DNA of 64,000 bases from Saprospiraceae bacterium (GTDB lineage: Bacteria; Bacteroidota; Bacteroidia; Chitinophagales; Saprospiraceae). The notes below the pieces were generated by a model, which made no database searches, had not been told where the DNA came from, and saw only the letters and a program-made list of their open reading frames with translations. A program made the translations under genes and the position numbers. The stretch covers positions 75,477 to 139,476 of the forward strand of contig JADKCC010000062.1 of the NCBI GenBank assembly GCA_016714785.1, given 5' to 3'. The stretch's first letter is position 1. Each line of letters begins with the position of its first letter. Below, piece after piece: positions 38,160 through 49,920 of this stretch.

Positions 38160-40025
38160 TTAACTTTTGATTGAAGTTTGTTTTAAAGCTTTGCCTATGT
38201 TCACATCTAATGCCTTGTGGGCTAAAGGTGTGGTATAATCATTCAGCGATTTCATAGCAAGTTCTATTTGGTCCTTGATATTGGACTTTACTGCTTCCTT
38301 GAGTAGATTGTTAAATTTGATGGTCTCATTGATTTCAGATGTTGTGAAGATATCTTTGTTTTGAGCAACAAATTTTTCGGCTGCGAGGATGACATTATTG
38401 GCTTCGTTTTTAGCTTCTAGTAAAGCTCTTATTTTGATATCTTCTTCTGCATTTTTTATTGAATCAATAAGCATTAGGGCCATTTCTTCTTCAGAAATTC
38501 CATACGTTGATTTGATCTCTACAGTAGTTTCAACACTAGATCTAAGCTCTTTTGCTTTTACAGTCAAAATCCCATCTGCATCCAAATTGAATTGTACCTC
38601 TATTTTTGGCAGACCAGCAACCATAGGAGGTATGTTTCTAAGGATAAATTCTCCCAATTTCCTATTGTGTTGGACTAAATCCCGCTCTCCTTGATATACA
38701 GAAATACGCAGATTCGTTTGTCCATCTATAGATGTTGTGTATTGTCTTCCCGCTCGGTGAGGTACTTTAGAATTTCGACTTATTATGGAGTCCATTAAGC
38801 CTCCGACAGTTTCTATGCCCAAAGAAAGCGGTGTAACATCCAATAATAAAATATCTTTTCTATTGCCAGCAAGAATGTCTGCTTGTATAGCTGCTCCCAA
38901 CGCTACCACTTCATCAGGATTCATACTGTCATCGGGTATTTGGTCAAAAAAAACATTCAATTCCTTTTTGACTAGCGGTATTCTTGTTGATCCTCCTACC
39001 AGTATAACTTTGTCGATATCACTGTTAGAGAGATGAGTATCTTTCATGGCTTGAGCACATGCATCTATAGTCTTTGCTACAAGTGGTGATATCAATTTTT
39101 CAAAAGTTATCAAATCTAACTGTACTGTATATTTATCTATGATGGCAGAATATACTTGATTTGTTGTTACCGTTTTTTTTGCATTTTCAGCTGCCAATCT
39201 TAGGCTTTGATTGAGCGAAATATCGTCATGGAGAGTTTGATCCGATATGTGATTGAGCGAAGACCAATATTGCATAATGGCTCTATCAAAATCATCACCA
39301 CCCAGAAAAGTGTCACCAAAAGTTGCTAACACTTCAAATATGCCATCTTCGATGTGCAGGATGGAAATGTCAAAAGTACCTCCTCCCAAATCATACACCG
39401 CGATGTTACTGCTTTGAGATTTATCTAATCCTATGCCATAGGCAAGGCTAGCTGCGGTAGGCTCATTGATGATCCTCAATACATCCAACCCTGCAAGCTT
39501 GCCAGCATCTCTTGTGGCTTGTCTTTGAGCATCATTAAAGTAGGCTGGTACAGTAATTACTGCTTTGCTAATCGTGGTTTTAAGATGACTTTCTGCAGTA
39601 TGTTTGAGTGATTTTAGTATTTCAGCTGAGAGTTCCAAAGGGGTATAAAACTTTTCATCTACTCTGATTTTGACTAATGCATCTTTATCTTCATCTATTA
39701 TTTCGTATCCAATGCTGGATTTCAACATTGCAATATCTTTATAAGATTTGCCCATTAACCTTTTGACAGAAAATATGGTTCTTTCAGGTTGAGAGATTAG
39801 ATATTCTTTAGCTTTTTGACCAACTACTATATTTCCATTTTGTTCGAAATGCAGTACTGAAGGTGTTAAGGTATGTTGGTAATCTTCATTTTTTACAGTG
39901 ATTGGCTGATTATTGGAGATGTAAGCGACCAAACTATTCGTGGTGCCAAGATCTATTCCTACTATAATATCTTTTATTGGTTCTTTGGATATGTCTCCTG
40001 ATTTAATATCTATGGAAATCTTCAT
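38160..40025 (-). CDS. hscA: Hsp70 chaperone, HscA-like
   Basis: ATP-dependent chaperone of 621 aa. Nucleotide-binding domain motifs GIDLGTTNSLVAYI, DLGGGTFDIS and VGGSTRIPLV, then linker DILLLDVTPLSLGIETVGG and substrate-binding domain. Its length and compact C-terminus without the DnaK EEV-type tail fit HscA, the Fe-S assembly Hsp70, better than DnaK, but no isc genes or HscB lie nearby, so HscA is the best guess. An extra ~18 residues (MKISIDIKSGDISKEPIK) precede the conserved start. A -7 box lies at 40047-40054. Confidence 0.8.
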   Translation of the reverse strand: MKISIDIKSGDISKEPIKDIIVGIDLGTTNSLVAYISNNQPITVKNEDYQHTLTPSVLHFEQNGNIVVGQKAKEYLISQPERTIFSVKRLMGKSYKDIAMLKSSIGYEIIDEDKDALVKIRVDEKFYTPLELSAEILKSLKHTAESHLKTTISKAVITVPAYFNDAQRQATRDAGKLAGLDVLRIINEPTAASLAYGIGLDKSQSSNIAVYDLGGGTFDISILHIEDGIFEVLATFGDTFLGGDDFDRAIMQYWSSLNHISDQTLHDDISLNQSLRLAAENAKKTVTTNQVYSAIIDKYTVQLDLITFEKLISPLVAKTIDACAQAMKDTHLSNSDIDKVILVGGSTRIPLVKKELNVFFDQIPDDSMNPDEVVALGAAIQADILAGNRKDILLLDVTPLSLGIETVGGLMDSIISRNSKVPHRAGRQYTTSIDGQTNLRISVYQGERDLVQHNRKLGEFILRNIPPMVAGLPKIEVQFNLDADGILTVKAKELRSSVETTVEIKSTYGISEEEMALMLIDSIKNAEEDIKIRALLEAKNEANNVILAAEKFVAQNKDIFTTSEINETIKFNNLLKEAVKSNIKDQIELAMKSLNDYTTPLAHKALDVNIGKALKQTSIKS

Positions 40026-40046
40026 TTATGCGATCAAATTTTGCTG

Positions 40047-40054
40047 CAAAAGTA
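40047..40054 (-). promoter_or_regulatory. Promoter -7 box TACTTTTG for the Hsp70 gene
   Basis: Minus-strand TAnnTTTG match 21 bp before ATG 40025. Confidence 0.5.
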
Positions 40055-40331
40055 CACAATTGTAACGTAGTAGTTTTCAATATGTTTTTAAAAAAAGGGA
40101 TATATGAAGTTAATGCTTAGATATTTTTAAATAAGAAGGTCTTCGAGTATGTTTATGATTTATTGGCTTAAAATCACTAACACATAATATGTATAACCAA
40201 CTTAATGTGGATTATTTTAACCGCTCAATTTCTTTTTACCATAATATAACCATTAAAGGTTGATAAGTTTGAACCGAATTTATATTTTTACACCATAATA
40301 TGTTAGTAATGTATTCTCCTAAAAATTAAAG

Positions 40332-41960
40332 ATGATAGATTTAGAATTTAATAAAAATGAAGACGCCATGTTATTAATGGTATCTGAAGTGCAGCATAAA
40401 TTAGAAAAAATTGCTTTGGGTGGCGGCAAGGATAGGATAGACAAACAGCATGCAGATGGTAAGTTGACAGCAAGGGAACGAATCAAGCAACTGATTGATC
40501 CAGGTTTCGATTTTTTTGAAATAGGTGCTTTTGCTGGCTTTGAGATGTATAAGGAACATGGAGGTTGTCCTGCAGCTGGAGTTGTGACAGGCTTAGGCAA
40601 AATCGAAGGGAAATTATGTATGATTGTTGCTAACGATGCAACCGTCAAAGCAGGTGCATGGTTTCCTATTTCGGGCAAAAAAAATCTACGAGCTCAAGAA
40701 ATAGCGATGGAGAATCGTATTCCGATTATTTATTTGGTAGATAGTGCAGGTGTATATTTACCGCTACAAGATGAAATATTTCCAGATAAAGAACACTTTG
40801 GACGAATATTTCGCAATAACGCAAAAATGTCGTCTATGGGTATTACTCAGATAGCGGCTATTATGGGTAGTTGTGTTGCAGGTGGTGCCTATTTGCCGAT
40901 TATGTCAGATGAGGCACTTATTGTGGATCGCACGGGCTCTATTTTTTTAGCAGGCCCTTATTTGGTTAAGGCTGCTATAGGTGAAGATGTAGATCAAGAA
41001 ACACTAGGGGGAGCGACGACACATTGTGAGATTTCGGGTGTTACCGATTACAAAATGCCAGATGACAAGACTTGTTTGGAGACTATTAGGAAGTTGGTTT
41101 CTAAAATTGGTGCTAGCGAAAAAGCTGGATTTGATAGGAAAGCATCCATAAAGCCTAAGATGAATCCTGCTGAATTACCAGGTGTTTTCCCTTACAATCC
41201 AAGTAAACCATACAATATGCTAGAAATCATCAATCGGTTGGTCGATGATTCAGAAGTGACACTGTATAAGGAAGATTATGGAAAGTCTATTTTATGCGGT
41301 TATGCTCGAATAGATGGTTGGGCAGTAGGCATAGTAGCTAATCAGAGATTGGTGGTAAAAAATGCTGCCGGTGAAATGCAGTTCGGTGGTGTAATATATT
41401 CTGACTCTGCTGATAAAGCTACACGGTTTATTATGAATTGTAACCAAAAAAAGATTCCGTTAGTATTCTTACATGATGTTACGGGGTTTATGGTAGGCAG
41501 GAGGTCAGAACATGGTGGTATCATAAAGGATGGTGCAAAGATGGTCAATGCTGTAGCCAATTCTACCGTGCCGAAATTTACTGTAGTCATCGGAAATTCT
41601 TATGGTGCTGGCAATTATGCCATGTGTGGTAAAGCGTATGATCCTAGATTGATTGTAGCATGGCCTTCGGCCAAGATAGCTGTAATGGGAGGCACTCAGG
41701 CGGCCAAAGTGCTAACTCAGATACAAGTTTCTGCCTTGAATAAGAAAGGTGCAGCTCCTGATCCTGATGGTGAACAAAAATTATTTGAAGAAATCAAAAA
41801 TAGGTATGAAGACCAAACCACACCATTTTATGCCGCAGCAAGAATGTGGGTAGATGCCATCATTGATCCTAGAAAAACGAGAGATTTTATATCAATTGGC
41901 ATTGAGATGGCAAATCATGGTGAAGTAGAGAAGTTTAACCCAGGGATATTACAAACGTAG
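40332..41960 (+). CDS. Acyl-CoA carboxylase, carboxyltransferase (beta) subunit
   Basis: Transfers CO2 from carboxybiotin to an acyl-CoA; 542 aa with two crotonase-fold halves. Motifs LTARERIKQLIDPG, DSAGVYLPLQDEIFP, GSCVAGGAYLP and, in the second half, GGRRSEHGG-like VGRRSEHGGII and GAGNYAMCG. The FPDKEHFGRIFRNNAKMSSMGI stretch resembles methylcrotonyl-CoA carboxylase beta more than propionyl-CoA carboxylase beta, but substrate is not proven. A biotin carboxylase lies at 16513-17958. No carrier protein gene is adjacent. Confidence 0.9.
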   Translation: MIDLEFNKNEDAMLLMVSEVQHKLEKIALGGGKDRIDKQHADGKLTARERIKQLIDPGFDFFEIGAFAGFEMYKEHGGCPAAGVVTGLGKIEGKLCMIVANDATVKAGAWFPISGKKNLRAQEIAMENRIPIIYLVDSAGVYLPLQDEIFPDKEHFGRIFRNNAKMSSMGITQIAAIMGSCVAGGAYLPIMSDEALIVDRTGSIFLAGPYLVKAAIGEDVDQETLGGATTHCEISGVTDYKMPDDKTCLETIRKLVSKIGASEKAGFDRKASIKPKMNPAELPGVFPYNPSKPYNMLEIINRLVDDSEVTLYKEDYGKSILCGYARIDGWAVGIVANQRLVVKNAAGEMQFGGVIYSDSADKATRFIMNCNQKKIPLVFLHDVTGFMVGRRSEHGGIIKDGAKMVNAVANSTVPKFTVVIGNSYGAGNYAMCGKAYDPRLIVAWPSAKIAVMGGTQAAKVLTQIQVSALNKKGAAPDPDGEQKLFEEIKNRYEDQTTPFYAAARMWVDAIIDPRKTRDFISIGIEMANHGEVEKFNPGILQT

Positions 41961-42080
41961 TAAGACTTTAAGTTTTTGATAGTTTGTGTTTTCGTCCATT
42001 TATCCTACCAAATCACAATAATGTTTTAATATTATTTTCACTATTCTATGGTAAAAAGGTCCTTGTTCTTAATACTGAAT

Positions 42081-42127
42081 AGGGAAATAAAGGGAGTATT
42101 GCTATTCCGAACTTCCTTTATTTCCCT
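42081..42127. other. Intergenic hairpin, 13-bp stem
   Basis: AGGGAAATAAAGG (42081-42093) pairs perfectly with CCTTTATTTCCCT (42115-42127). It lies between the 3' ends of two convergent genes (41960 and 42255). It lacks a T-run, so it may be a weak bidirectional terminator or a small repeat. Confidence 0.5.
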
Positions 42128-42254
42128 CAATCGACTTGTTTAATTTACCAGATGGTCTAAGGAGGCTTAATTTGTTTTTCCTGGTATGGTTAAAACAAAA
42201 TTTACTGAGAGTGCAGTAGAAAAATTTAAACATTGGTGGATGCGATAAAAAAGA

Positions 42255-42740
42255 CTATTTTAGCAGTTCGTATTTATAATCTATGATCTTTAATATCCTT
42301 TGACCTGTCTTAGGGTTAAGATTTTTTAGATATAGGTCCACATCCACTGTTTCAGATTCTTCTTTTTTGCCACTATCAAAAGTTACGTGGATAACTCCCT
42401 TTTTGCCTGGTAAAATTTTGTTTTTAGGATAGTCCAACGTTGTACAATCACAACCTGAAGCAATGTCGATTTCTATTGTCTCAGTACCAGTGTTGGTAAA
42501 TATAAAATCAAATTTCTTGATCTCTCCTTTTTTGACTTTTCCTATGTTCAAATGCTCATTTTCGAATGTCATGTGGACACCTTTGATTTGTGCGGCTACC
42601 GCTTTGGATGAATGCTGTGTGGCTGGAGCTACTGTTACAGCTTTTGTATTTTTTGTTTTTGCTTTAGTCGTTTGAGCTGTAAGAGCGAAATTTCCAAATG
42701 TTACAATACCAATTAAAATTAATAATCTAAAACCTTTCAT
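42255..42740 (-). CDS. DUF1573 secreted protein
   Basis: Exported protein of 161 aa. Signal peptide (LLILIGIVTFGNFALTAQ), a Lys/Thr/Ala-rich low-complexity linker (about 20-50), then a DUF1573 Ig-like domain (about 58-150): NIGKVKKGEIKKFDFIFTNTG, SGCDCTTLDYPKNKILPG and IHVTFDSGKK. Function of this Bacteroidota-rich domain is unknown. Confidence 0.88.
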   Translation of the reverse strand: MKGFRLLILIGIVTFGNFALTAQTTKAKTKNTKAVTVAPATQHSSKAVAAQIKGVHMTFENEHLNIGKVKKGEIKKFDFIFTNTGTETIEIDIASGCDCTTLDYPKNKILPGKKGVIHVTFDSGKKEESETVDVDLYLKNLNPKTGQRILKIIDYKYELLK

Positions 42741-43008
42741 ATATTATACTTTTAAAGTGATTAATGACTTACTATAAGACGGCACAAAGGTCAAAAAAGT
42801 TTCTGTTTTATCCTCTTATAGATTTGTTAAAGTTTTAATAATGTATAATTGATAGCATTTTGTGATGCTTTGTTGTCTCATTTTTAGAGTATGTTTAAAA
42901 AAAATAGTTCTATCATCTAAAGTATGCAATTTTATAAAAAGTTACTTCTAGTGATCTTATTTGTTAATGATTTAGTGAAAAGGATATATCTTATCCAATC
43001 TCTGAAAA

Positions 43009-44371
<1,363 letters not shown>

Positions 44372-44399
44372 AAAAAATTAAAATACTGAAAACTAATGT

Positions 44400-45425
44400 C
44401 TATTGTAAAACTATTTTTTTAGATACTACATTTCTATCTTCTTTTATGGTGACAATGTGCATACCTGGCAAAAAAGGTACACTAATGGTTTGTGTGTTTT
44501 GCCCATCAATATTTGATGTTGCAAGAACTTTTCCACTAATATCAGTTATTTGGATGATGCTATTATTGAGAAATTTTTCATTTTTAAAACTTAGGATAAT
44601 ATTGCCACTTTCGCTTTGATAAACATCAAAATCTTTATCTGCTTTAGAAATATCTGATGAAGTAGATACTCCAACTACGTTGACTAAATTGGCGTTAAAG
44701 AAGCGGTAGTTATTTCCAACTTTTGTCCAAATCACTCCAGCTATTTTATATTTTTCAGCAGCTGCTGTCAAACCCATAGCACTTCCATTAAGGGTGAATG
44801 TAGTACCTTTGTCTATTTTTCCAGATTGAAGTGGATTGTTAAAAACATTAGTTAAAAGGCTTTTTCGGAGTACGTTTTTATGCAGTTGAAGACCTGTTCT
44901 GCTTTCTTGTCTATTGAGCACATCTTCTAATAGATATAGACCAAAGTAATAATCTCCTGATTCCAATTCTGTTAAAAATTCTATTTTAGCATCTACACTT
45001 AGTAATTGTGATATTGGGTCCAAAGTCGCCTTTATACCAACTCCCGCCAATGTGTTTTCGTTTTTTTTATAATCGATTTCCCACTGAGTCTCTTCAATCT
45101 TGGTGGCAATATTATTGGAGTTTGCATTGATGTTGACGCCATCTACGAAAAAGAGAGGTTGACCTGACCCACCAAAATTTTTATCAAATTCAACCGATGT
45201 GGTATTCATCAAATCTCCGCTGTGATGTACTGCCATGAACAAAACATTTTCATCTGCATATTTGTCAAATATTTGTTCTTTCATAGTCCATCCCCATGTA
45301 CCACAATGAGGGCACCATGTAGCGGTCCTTTCATGAATTAAAATCCAGTTTTTGGTATTGACATCTTGTGCTTGACCGATAAAATAATTACAAACTAGGA
45401 ATAAAAATATAACAAACTTTTTCAT
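44400..45425 (-). CDS. Omp28-like thioredoxin-fold protein with T9SS sorting domain
   Basis: Secreted protein of 341 aa. Signal peptide FVIFLFLVCNYFIGQAQ, a thioredoxin-like Omp28-type domain with WCPHC (Cys38, Cys41), and a type A T9SS domain at the end (about 270-341: FDVYQSESGNIILSF, IIQITDISGKVLATS, ending SKKIVLQ). The frame extends to 45485, but ATG 45425 directly starts the signal peptide. It lies 71 bp downstream of cysS in the same direction. The redox role is inferred from the CxxC only. Confidence 0.88.
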   Translation of the reverse strand: MKKFVIFLFLVCNYFIGQAQDVNTKNWILIHERTATWCPHCGTWGWTMKEQIFDKYADENVLFMAVHHSGDLMNTTSVEFDKNFGGSGQPLFFVDGVNINANSNNIATKIEETQWEIDYKKNENTLAGVGIKATLDPISQLLSVDAKIEFLTELESGDYYFGLYLLEDVLNRQESRTGLQLHKNVLRKSLLTNVFNNPLQSGKIDKGTTFTLNGSAMGLTAAAEKYKIAGVIWTKVGNNYRFFNANLVNVVGVSTSSDISKADKDFDVYQSESGNIILSFKNEKFLNNSIIQITDISGKVLATSNIDGQNTQTISVPFLPGMHIVTIKEDRNVVSKKIVLQ

Positions 45426-45496
45426 TTTTATTGATTTAATATTTGGTAAACTAAATTTATTTTTGTATAATACATTATAAATCATCTAGATGCGAA

Positions 45497-46981
45497 TTAT
45501 TTATAATTCCATGATGATCCTTCTTTTCCATCCTTGATCTGGATGTGCAACTCATTTAGGGAATCTCTAATTTTGTCAGATGTAGGCCAATCTTTATTTG
45601 TTCTAGCTAGTTGGCGCAATTCTATAACCAACTGCATTAAACCATCCACTGGACCAGCATTGGTATCTGACTCATCTTTTAACCCCAATATGTCAAATAA
45701 TATTGCATGAAATGAAGTTTTTATTTTTTCGATACAAGATGAAGATACTTCTGTCAGTGCTATTTGGCCTTCTTTTAGGCTATTGATGACGGTCACCAAT
45801 TCAAATAATCGTGCTAAGGCTCTTGGTGTATTAAAGTCGTCATTCATATCGCTATAAGCTCCATCAATGATTTCATTTATTTTGCTGTCTAGTGGCGCAT
45901 TTTCGATAATGTTACTTTGCAGGCTACCAAGTGTTTTGTTGGCTTCCATGACTCTTTTGAAACCTTTCTCAGCAGCTTGAAGGGCTTCGTCAGTTAAGTC
46001 ATTGGTAGATCGATAGTGTGATTGCAACATAAAAAATCTTACTACCATAGGACTATAACCCTTGCTGACATGTGGACTGTCTCCTGTAAATAATTCAGTA
46101 GGGGAGATGGTATTGCCATCACTCTTGGACATTTTTTTACCATTCATCAACAACATATTGGTATGCAACCAATAATTGGAAGGTTGGCAACCACATGAAC
46201 CAATATTTTGAGCTATTTCATTTTCATGATGTGGAAATTTAAGGTCATTGCCACCACCATGGATGTCAAAATGATTGCCTAAGTATTTGGTACTCATAGC
46301 GCTACACTCTAAATGCCATCCAGGAAATCCTACAGACCAAGGTGAATTCCACTTCATGAGGTGTTCACCTGAAGCTTTCATCCATATTGCAAAATCTGAA
46401 GGATGTTTTTTTTCGTCTTGGTTTTTGAGATTATCACGGGATTCTGCTATCAATTCTTCAATCACACGACCTGATAATTTTCCATATTCCCCTGTTTTTT
46501 CTGCAAATTTTAGTGTGTCAAAATATACTGAACCATTTCTTTCGTAACCAAAACCATTTTTGATGATTTCGTGTACCATTTCTATCTGTTCTAATATATG
46601 ACCTGTGGCACGTGGCTCTATACTTGGTTGCAAAGTATTAAATATCCGCATCATGTCATGGAAGCCATTGGTATATTTTTGGGCTACTTCCATAGGTTCG
46701 AGATTATCTAGTCGTGCTCCTTTGGACATTCTATCTTCGCCATCATCCAACAAATGGCCTACGTCAGTGATGTTGCGTACATAGCGAACTTTATATCCTA
46801 AATAAAGTAAATACCTATAGATCACATCAAAACTGACGAAAGTTCTACAATTGCCAAGGTGGACGTCATTATATACGGTAGGGCCACAAACATACATACC
46901 GATATGACCTGCATGGATAGGAACTAATTTTTCCTTTTGTCGTGATAAACTATTATAAACTACTAAATTATTCTCTATCAT
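45497..46981 (-). CDS. cysS: Cysteinyl-tRNA synthetase
   Basis: Class I synthetase of 494 aa that charges tRNA-Cys. Zn ligand region YVCGPTVYNDVHLGNCRTF (the HIGH motif reads HLGN, a variant I associate with this phylum), HGGGNDLKFPHHENE, and KMSKSDGN are present. A DALR-type anticodon-binding region follows. The -7 box TATCTTTG is at 47026-47033. Confidence 0.97.
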   Translation of the reverse strand: MIENNLVVYNSLSRQKEKLVPIHAGHIGMYVCGPTVYNDVHLGNCRTFVSFDVIYRYLLYLGYKVRYVRNITDVGHLLDDGEDRMSKGARLDNLEPMEVAQKYTNGFHDMMRIFNTLQPSIEPRATGHILEQIEMVHEIIKNGFGYERNGSVYFDTLKFAEKTGEYGKLSGRVIEELIAESRDNLKNQDEKKHPSDFAIWMKASGEHLMKWNSPWSVGFPGWHLECSAMSTKYLGNHFDIHGGGNDLKFPHHENEIAQNIGSCGCQPSNYWLHTNMLLMNGKKMSKSDGNTISPTELFTGDSPHVSKGYSPMVVRFFMLQSHYRSTNDLTDEALQAAEKGFKRVMEANKTLGSLQSNIIENAPLDSKINEIIDGAYSDMNDDFNTPRALARLFELVTVINSLKEGQIALTEVSSSCIEKIKTSFHAILFDILGLKDESDTNAGPVDGLMQLVIELRQLARTNKDWPTSDKIRDSLNELHIQIKDGKEGSSWNYK

Positions 46982-47025
46982 ATTTGTTCTGTTTTACATT
47001 CCTTAAGGAATTTACAAAAGTGGCA

Positions 47026-47033
47026 CAAAGATA
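47026..47033 (-). promoter_or_regulatory. Promoter -7 box TATCTTTG for cysS
   Basis: Minus-strand TAnnTTTG match 45 bp before ATG 46981. Confidence 0.5.
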
Positions 47034-47148
47034 ATAAATAGTTGTAATATGTAGTGTTAACATTTTGTTAGTAAGACTCCTAAATGTCATCTTATGATAG
47101 ACATTAGGTGAAAGTTTCATAAATGCCAATCAAAAATATAGGTTATTA

Positions 47149-48582
47149 TCATAGGTTAAGTGCATGTTCCATTTTAGTTTGTAATAATTTCGGATCTGCT
47201 TTGCCTCCAGATTTTTGCATTACTTGGCCCATAAAAAAGCCAACTAAGCCCTTTTTTCCTTTTTGATATTCTTTTACTTTATCGGGGAATGAATTGATCA
47301 CATTTAAAATAAGGTCATCCAAAAAACTTTGGTCATCACTTTTTATTAATTGCAGTTCTTCCGCTATATTTAAAGGCTTTTGTGAAATGTCTAAAATCCA
47401 TTTTGGAAAAATATGTTGGTAGGCAGCAGATTTTGATACTTTATCACTTTGCAATAGTGCCACAAATTGGTGCAGGTGTGTTAAATCACCAAGCTCTGCT
47501 AAAGACTTATTTTCTGACTTTAGATAAGGGAGTACTTTATGAATGAAAAGTTCTGCAAGATCTTTATAATCATTGATTTGGGCACTCAGTGCATAAAAAG
47601 CATTGGACCATTCCAATTCTTCTGTGAGTAGGTCTGCATCTGCGTGTGATAGCTGATATTGTGTTCTTAATGTTTGATGTCTTTGTACGGGAAGAGCTAC
47701 CAACTGTTTTGATATTTCAAAGATATAATCATTGGCTATCATGATGGGTGGTAAATCGGGCTCTGGAAAATACCTATAGTCGTTTTCCGATTCTTTTTTG
47801 CGCATTGGTCGAGTCACGTTTGCATCAGGATCGTACAGCATGGTAGTCTTATGTATGGTGCCACCTTGTTTCAAAACAGCTATTTGTCGTTGAGCTTCGT
47901 ATTCAATAGCCAACTTAGCAAAACGCTTAGAATTCATATTTTTAATTTCGCATCGTTCGCCATAAGTAGTTGCACCTTTGAGCATTACGGATACGTTGCA
48001 GTCACATCTGAAAGATCCTTCCTCCATATTACCATCGGATATACCCAAATATTTGACAGCTTTTTGTAGTTCCGCCATAAAATCACTTACTTCCTGGCCA
48101 GATCTGAAATCGGGCTCAGTTACTATTTCAAGCAAAGGTACACCTGCACGATTGATGTCCACTAATGTAAGTATCTCGTGCAAGTCATGTATTGATTTAC
48201 CTGCATCTTCTTCCATGTGAATATGGTGAAGTCTTATAGATTTTAAATTACCTTCACTCAAGAAAGATATTTTCCCGCCCGTACAGTATGGTGCTTTGTC
48301 CTGTGTGATTTGGTACCCTTTGGGTAGGTCTGGGTAAAAATAATTTTTACGGTCAAAATAGCTGTATGGCTTTATATCGCTTCCAAATGCTAGACCTAGC
48401 AATATCGCCTTGTCCAGATGATTTTGATTCATTTTGGGTAGAGTGCCAGGATGTGCCAATGAGATTGCACTTATATTGGTATTGGGTAATGAAGCGTATT
48501 CATTAGTATCGCTACAAAAAGCTTTAGATTGCGTCAATAATTGTACATGGATCTCTAGTCCGATGACGGTTTCGTATTGCAT
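47149..48582 (-). CDS. gatB: Aspartyl/glutamyl-tRNA amidotransferase subunit B
   Basis: Kinase/transamidase subunit of GatCAB, which makes Gln-tRNA or Asn-tRNA from the mischarged forms; 477 aa. N-terminal ETVIGLEIHVQLLT, YFYPDLPKGYQITQ, EEDAGKS, NRAGVPLLEIVTEPD and SFRCDCNVSV motifs; the C-terminal YqeY-like domain ends with VGFFMGQVMQKSGGKADPK. It starts 9 bp after the stop of the DUF3667 gene, so the two are co-transcribed. Confidence 0.97.
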   Translation of the reverse strand: MQYETVIGLEIHVQLLTQSKAFCSDTNEYASLPNTNISAISLAHPGTLPKMNQNHLDKAILLGLAFGSDIKPYSYFDRKNYFYPDLPKGYQITQDKAPYCTGGKISFLSEGNLKSIRLHHIHMEEDAGKSIHDLHEILTLVDINRAGVPLLEIVTEPDFRSGQEVSDFMAELQKAVKYLGISDGNMEEGSFRCDCNVSVMLKGATTYGERCEIKNMNSKRFAKLAIEYEAQRQIAVLKQGGTIHKTTMLYDPDANVTRPMRKKESENDYRYFPEPDLPPIMIANDYIFEISKQLVALPVQRHQTLRTQYQLSHADADLLTEELEWSNAFYALSAQINDYKDLAELFIHKVLPYLKSENKSLAELGDLTHLHQFVALLQSDKVSKSAAYQHIFPKWILDISQKPLNIAEELQLIKSDDQSFLDDLILNVINSFPDKVKEYQKGKKGLVGFFMGQVMQKSGGKADPKLLQTKMEHALNL

Positions 48583-48591
48583 GAAGATGAT

Positions 48592-49626
48592 TTAAAATAA
48601 AAGGAAACTTACTAATCCTGTAAGAATGATTAAAAATAGATTGGTAATGATATAAACCACTGCACTTAAGCCCGACTTTACTGTGGTTTTTATGAAAGTT
48701 TGTTTGTAATATTTAAATAGTGAAATGATGAAAATAATAGAAGGTATTAAAAAGAAACTTATACTTAAATTTACCTGAGTACTTTCGGCATTTACATCAA
48801 ATATTTTTTGTGAAAAAAAGATGATTAAACCATTGATTACAAAAGCAAGAGAATGGACATTGAGTAAGAATATCAAATGTTCTACATAAGGTAGTTTTTT
48901 ACGCCAATAAAGCAATTTGAAGAAACCTGCCAAAATTAAGATAGTCAATAAAATTGCCCAAATTAAATTGCCCAATACATATTGTATGGTTTGGTCGGGC
49001 TCCTTCAGAGATTTTACAAGTTGTTTGGCTATTAATTTATCAATAAAAGTTGTATAACCATATTTCTTATAGATGGTGTCAATATTCATCTCAATGATAT
49101 CTTTTCCTTTTAATTTAAAAGGTGTCTCGTTGAAATATAAATTGGTTATGGTATCATTTGATAATTGCTCTCCTTCTTTAAATAGGGTAGTGTCTATTTT
49201 TTGGATGATAGGAAGATATTTTAAAGTATCTACACTGTTTCTGATAGATTTATATTGAATATAGATTTTATTTTTTTCATAATTGGTATAAAGATCTTTG
49301 GTAATGGCATTGTTGGATAGATCGAATGAAGAAATCAAAATACTAAAATGCAATACCATGGTGATCAAAAATATACGCACTGGATTGAGAAAGGACTTCT
49401 TTTTGCCATCTACATAAAACTCAGTCAACTTCCAAGGTGCCCATAAATACCTAAATGTCTTGAATGCTGAATTATCCAAATTTGTCAAAGAAGACCACAA
49501 ATTAGTAAACAGTTCAGTCAGAGTGAGTAAGTGAGCGTCGGTTTTTTGGCCACAAGCACTACAGTATTTATCTCCATCACAGAGGGTATTACCACAATTT
49601 AAACATGTTGGGCTAGGATCACTCAT
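48592..49626 (-). CDS. DUF3667-type membrane protein with N-terminal zinc ribbon
   Basis: Membrane protein of 344 aa. A two-CxxC zinc ribbon at the N-terminus (CLNCGNTLCDGDKYCSACGQK), the DUF3667 motif LNPVRIFLITMVLHF with a first membrane segment, a soluble loop, then four or five C-terminal helices (for example AILLTILILAGFFKLLYW). ATG 49626 (MSDPSPTC) is preferred over 49650, because the -7 box TACCTTTG (49648-49655) overlaps the latter. Function unknown; it sits directly before gatB. Confidence 0.85.
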   Translation of the reverse strand: MSDPSPTCLNCGNTLCDGDKYCSACGQKTDAHLLTLTELFTNLWSSLTNLDNSAFKTFRYLWAPWKLTEFYVDGKKKSFLNPVRIFLITMVLHFSILISSFDLSNNAITKDLYTNYEKNKIYIQYKSIRNSVDTLKYLPIIQKIDTTLFKEGEQLSNDTITNLYFNETPFKLKGKDIIEMNIDTIYKKYGYTTFIDKLIAKQLVKSLKEPDQTIQYVLGNLIWAILLTILILAGFFKLLYWRKKLPYVEHLIFLLNVHSLAFVINGLIIFFSQKIFDVNAESTQVNLSISFFLIPSIIFIISLFKYYKQTFIKTTVKSGLSAVVYIITNLFLIILTGLVSFLLF

Positions 49627-49647
49627 CAGATACTTAATTAACGATGA

Positions 49648-49655
49648 CAAAGGTA
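49648..49655 (-). promoter_or_regulatory. Promoter -7 box TACCTTTG for the DUF3667-gatB pair
   Basis: Minus-strand TAnnTTTG match 21 bp before ATG 49626; decides the start. Confidence 0.5.
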
Positions 49656-49920
49656 CATATTCCTATTCATTGCGCATAATATAAACTAAAGCATACATAA
49701 TATTTTCCATTTTGGTGTAGAAGTAGAAATTATATATTACAAATTGGTATAATGTTTGCCTTATATAATTACAAATATAAAATCTTTCAGATATAAATAA
49801 CATAAAGATAGTATTTAGCTGAAAATCAATATTTTATAAATAAGTTTTAAACACATTATTATTTTTTATAAAGTTTATTTTATTTTATTTCAATCTTGTT
49901 CATTCTTAAAACACAAAAAA

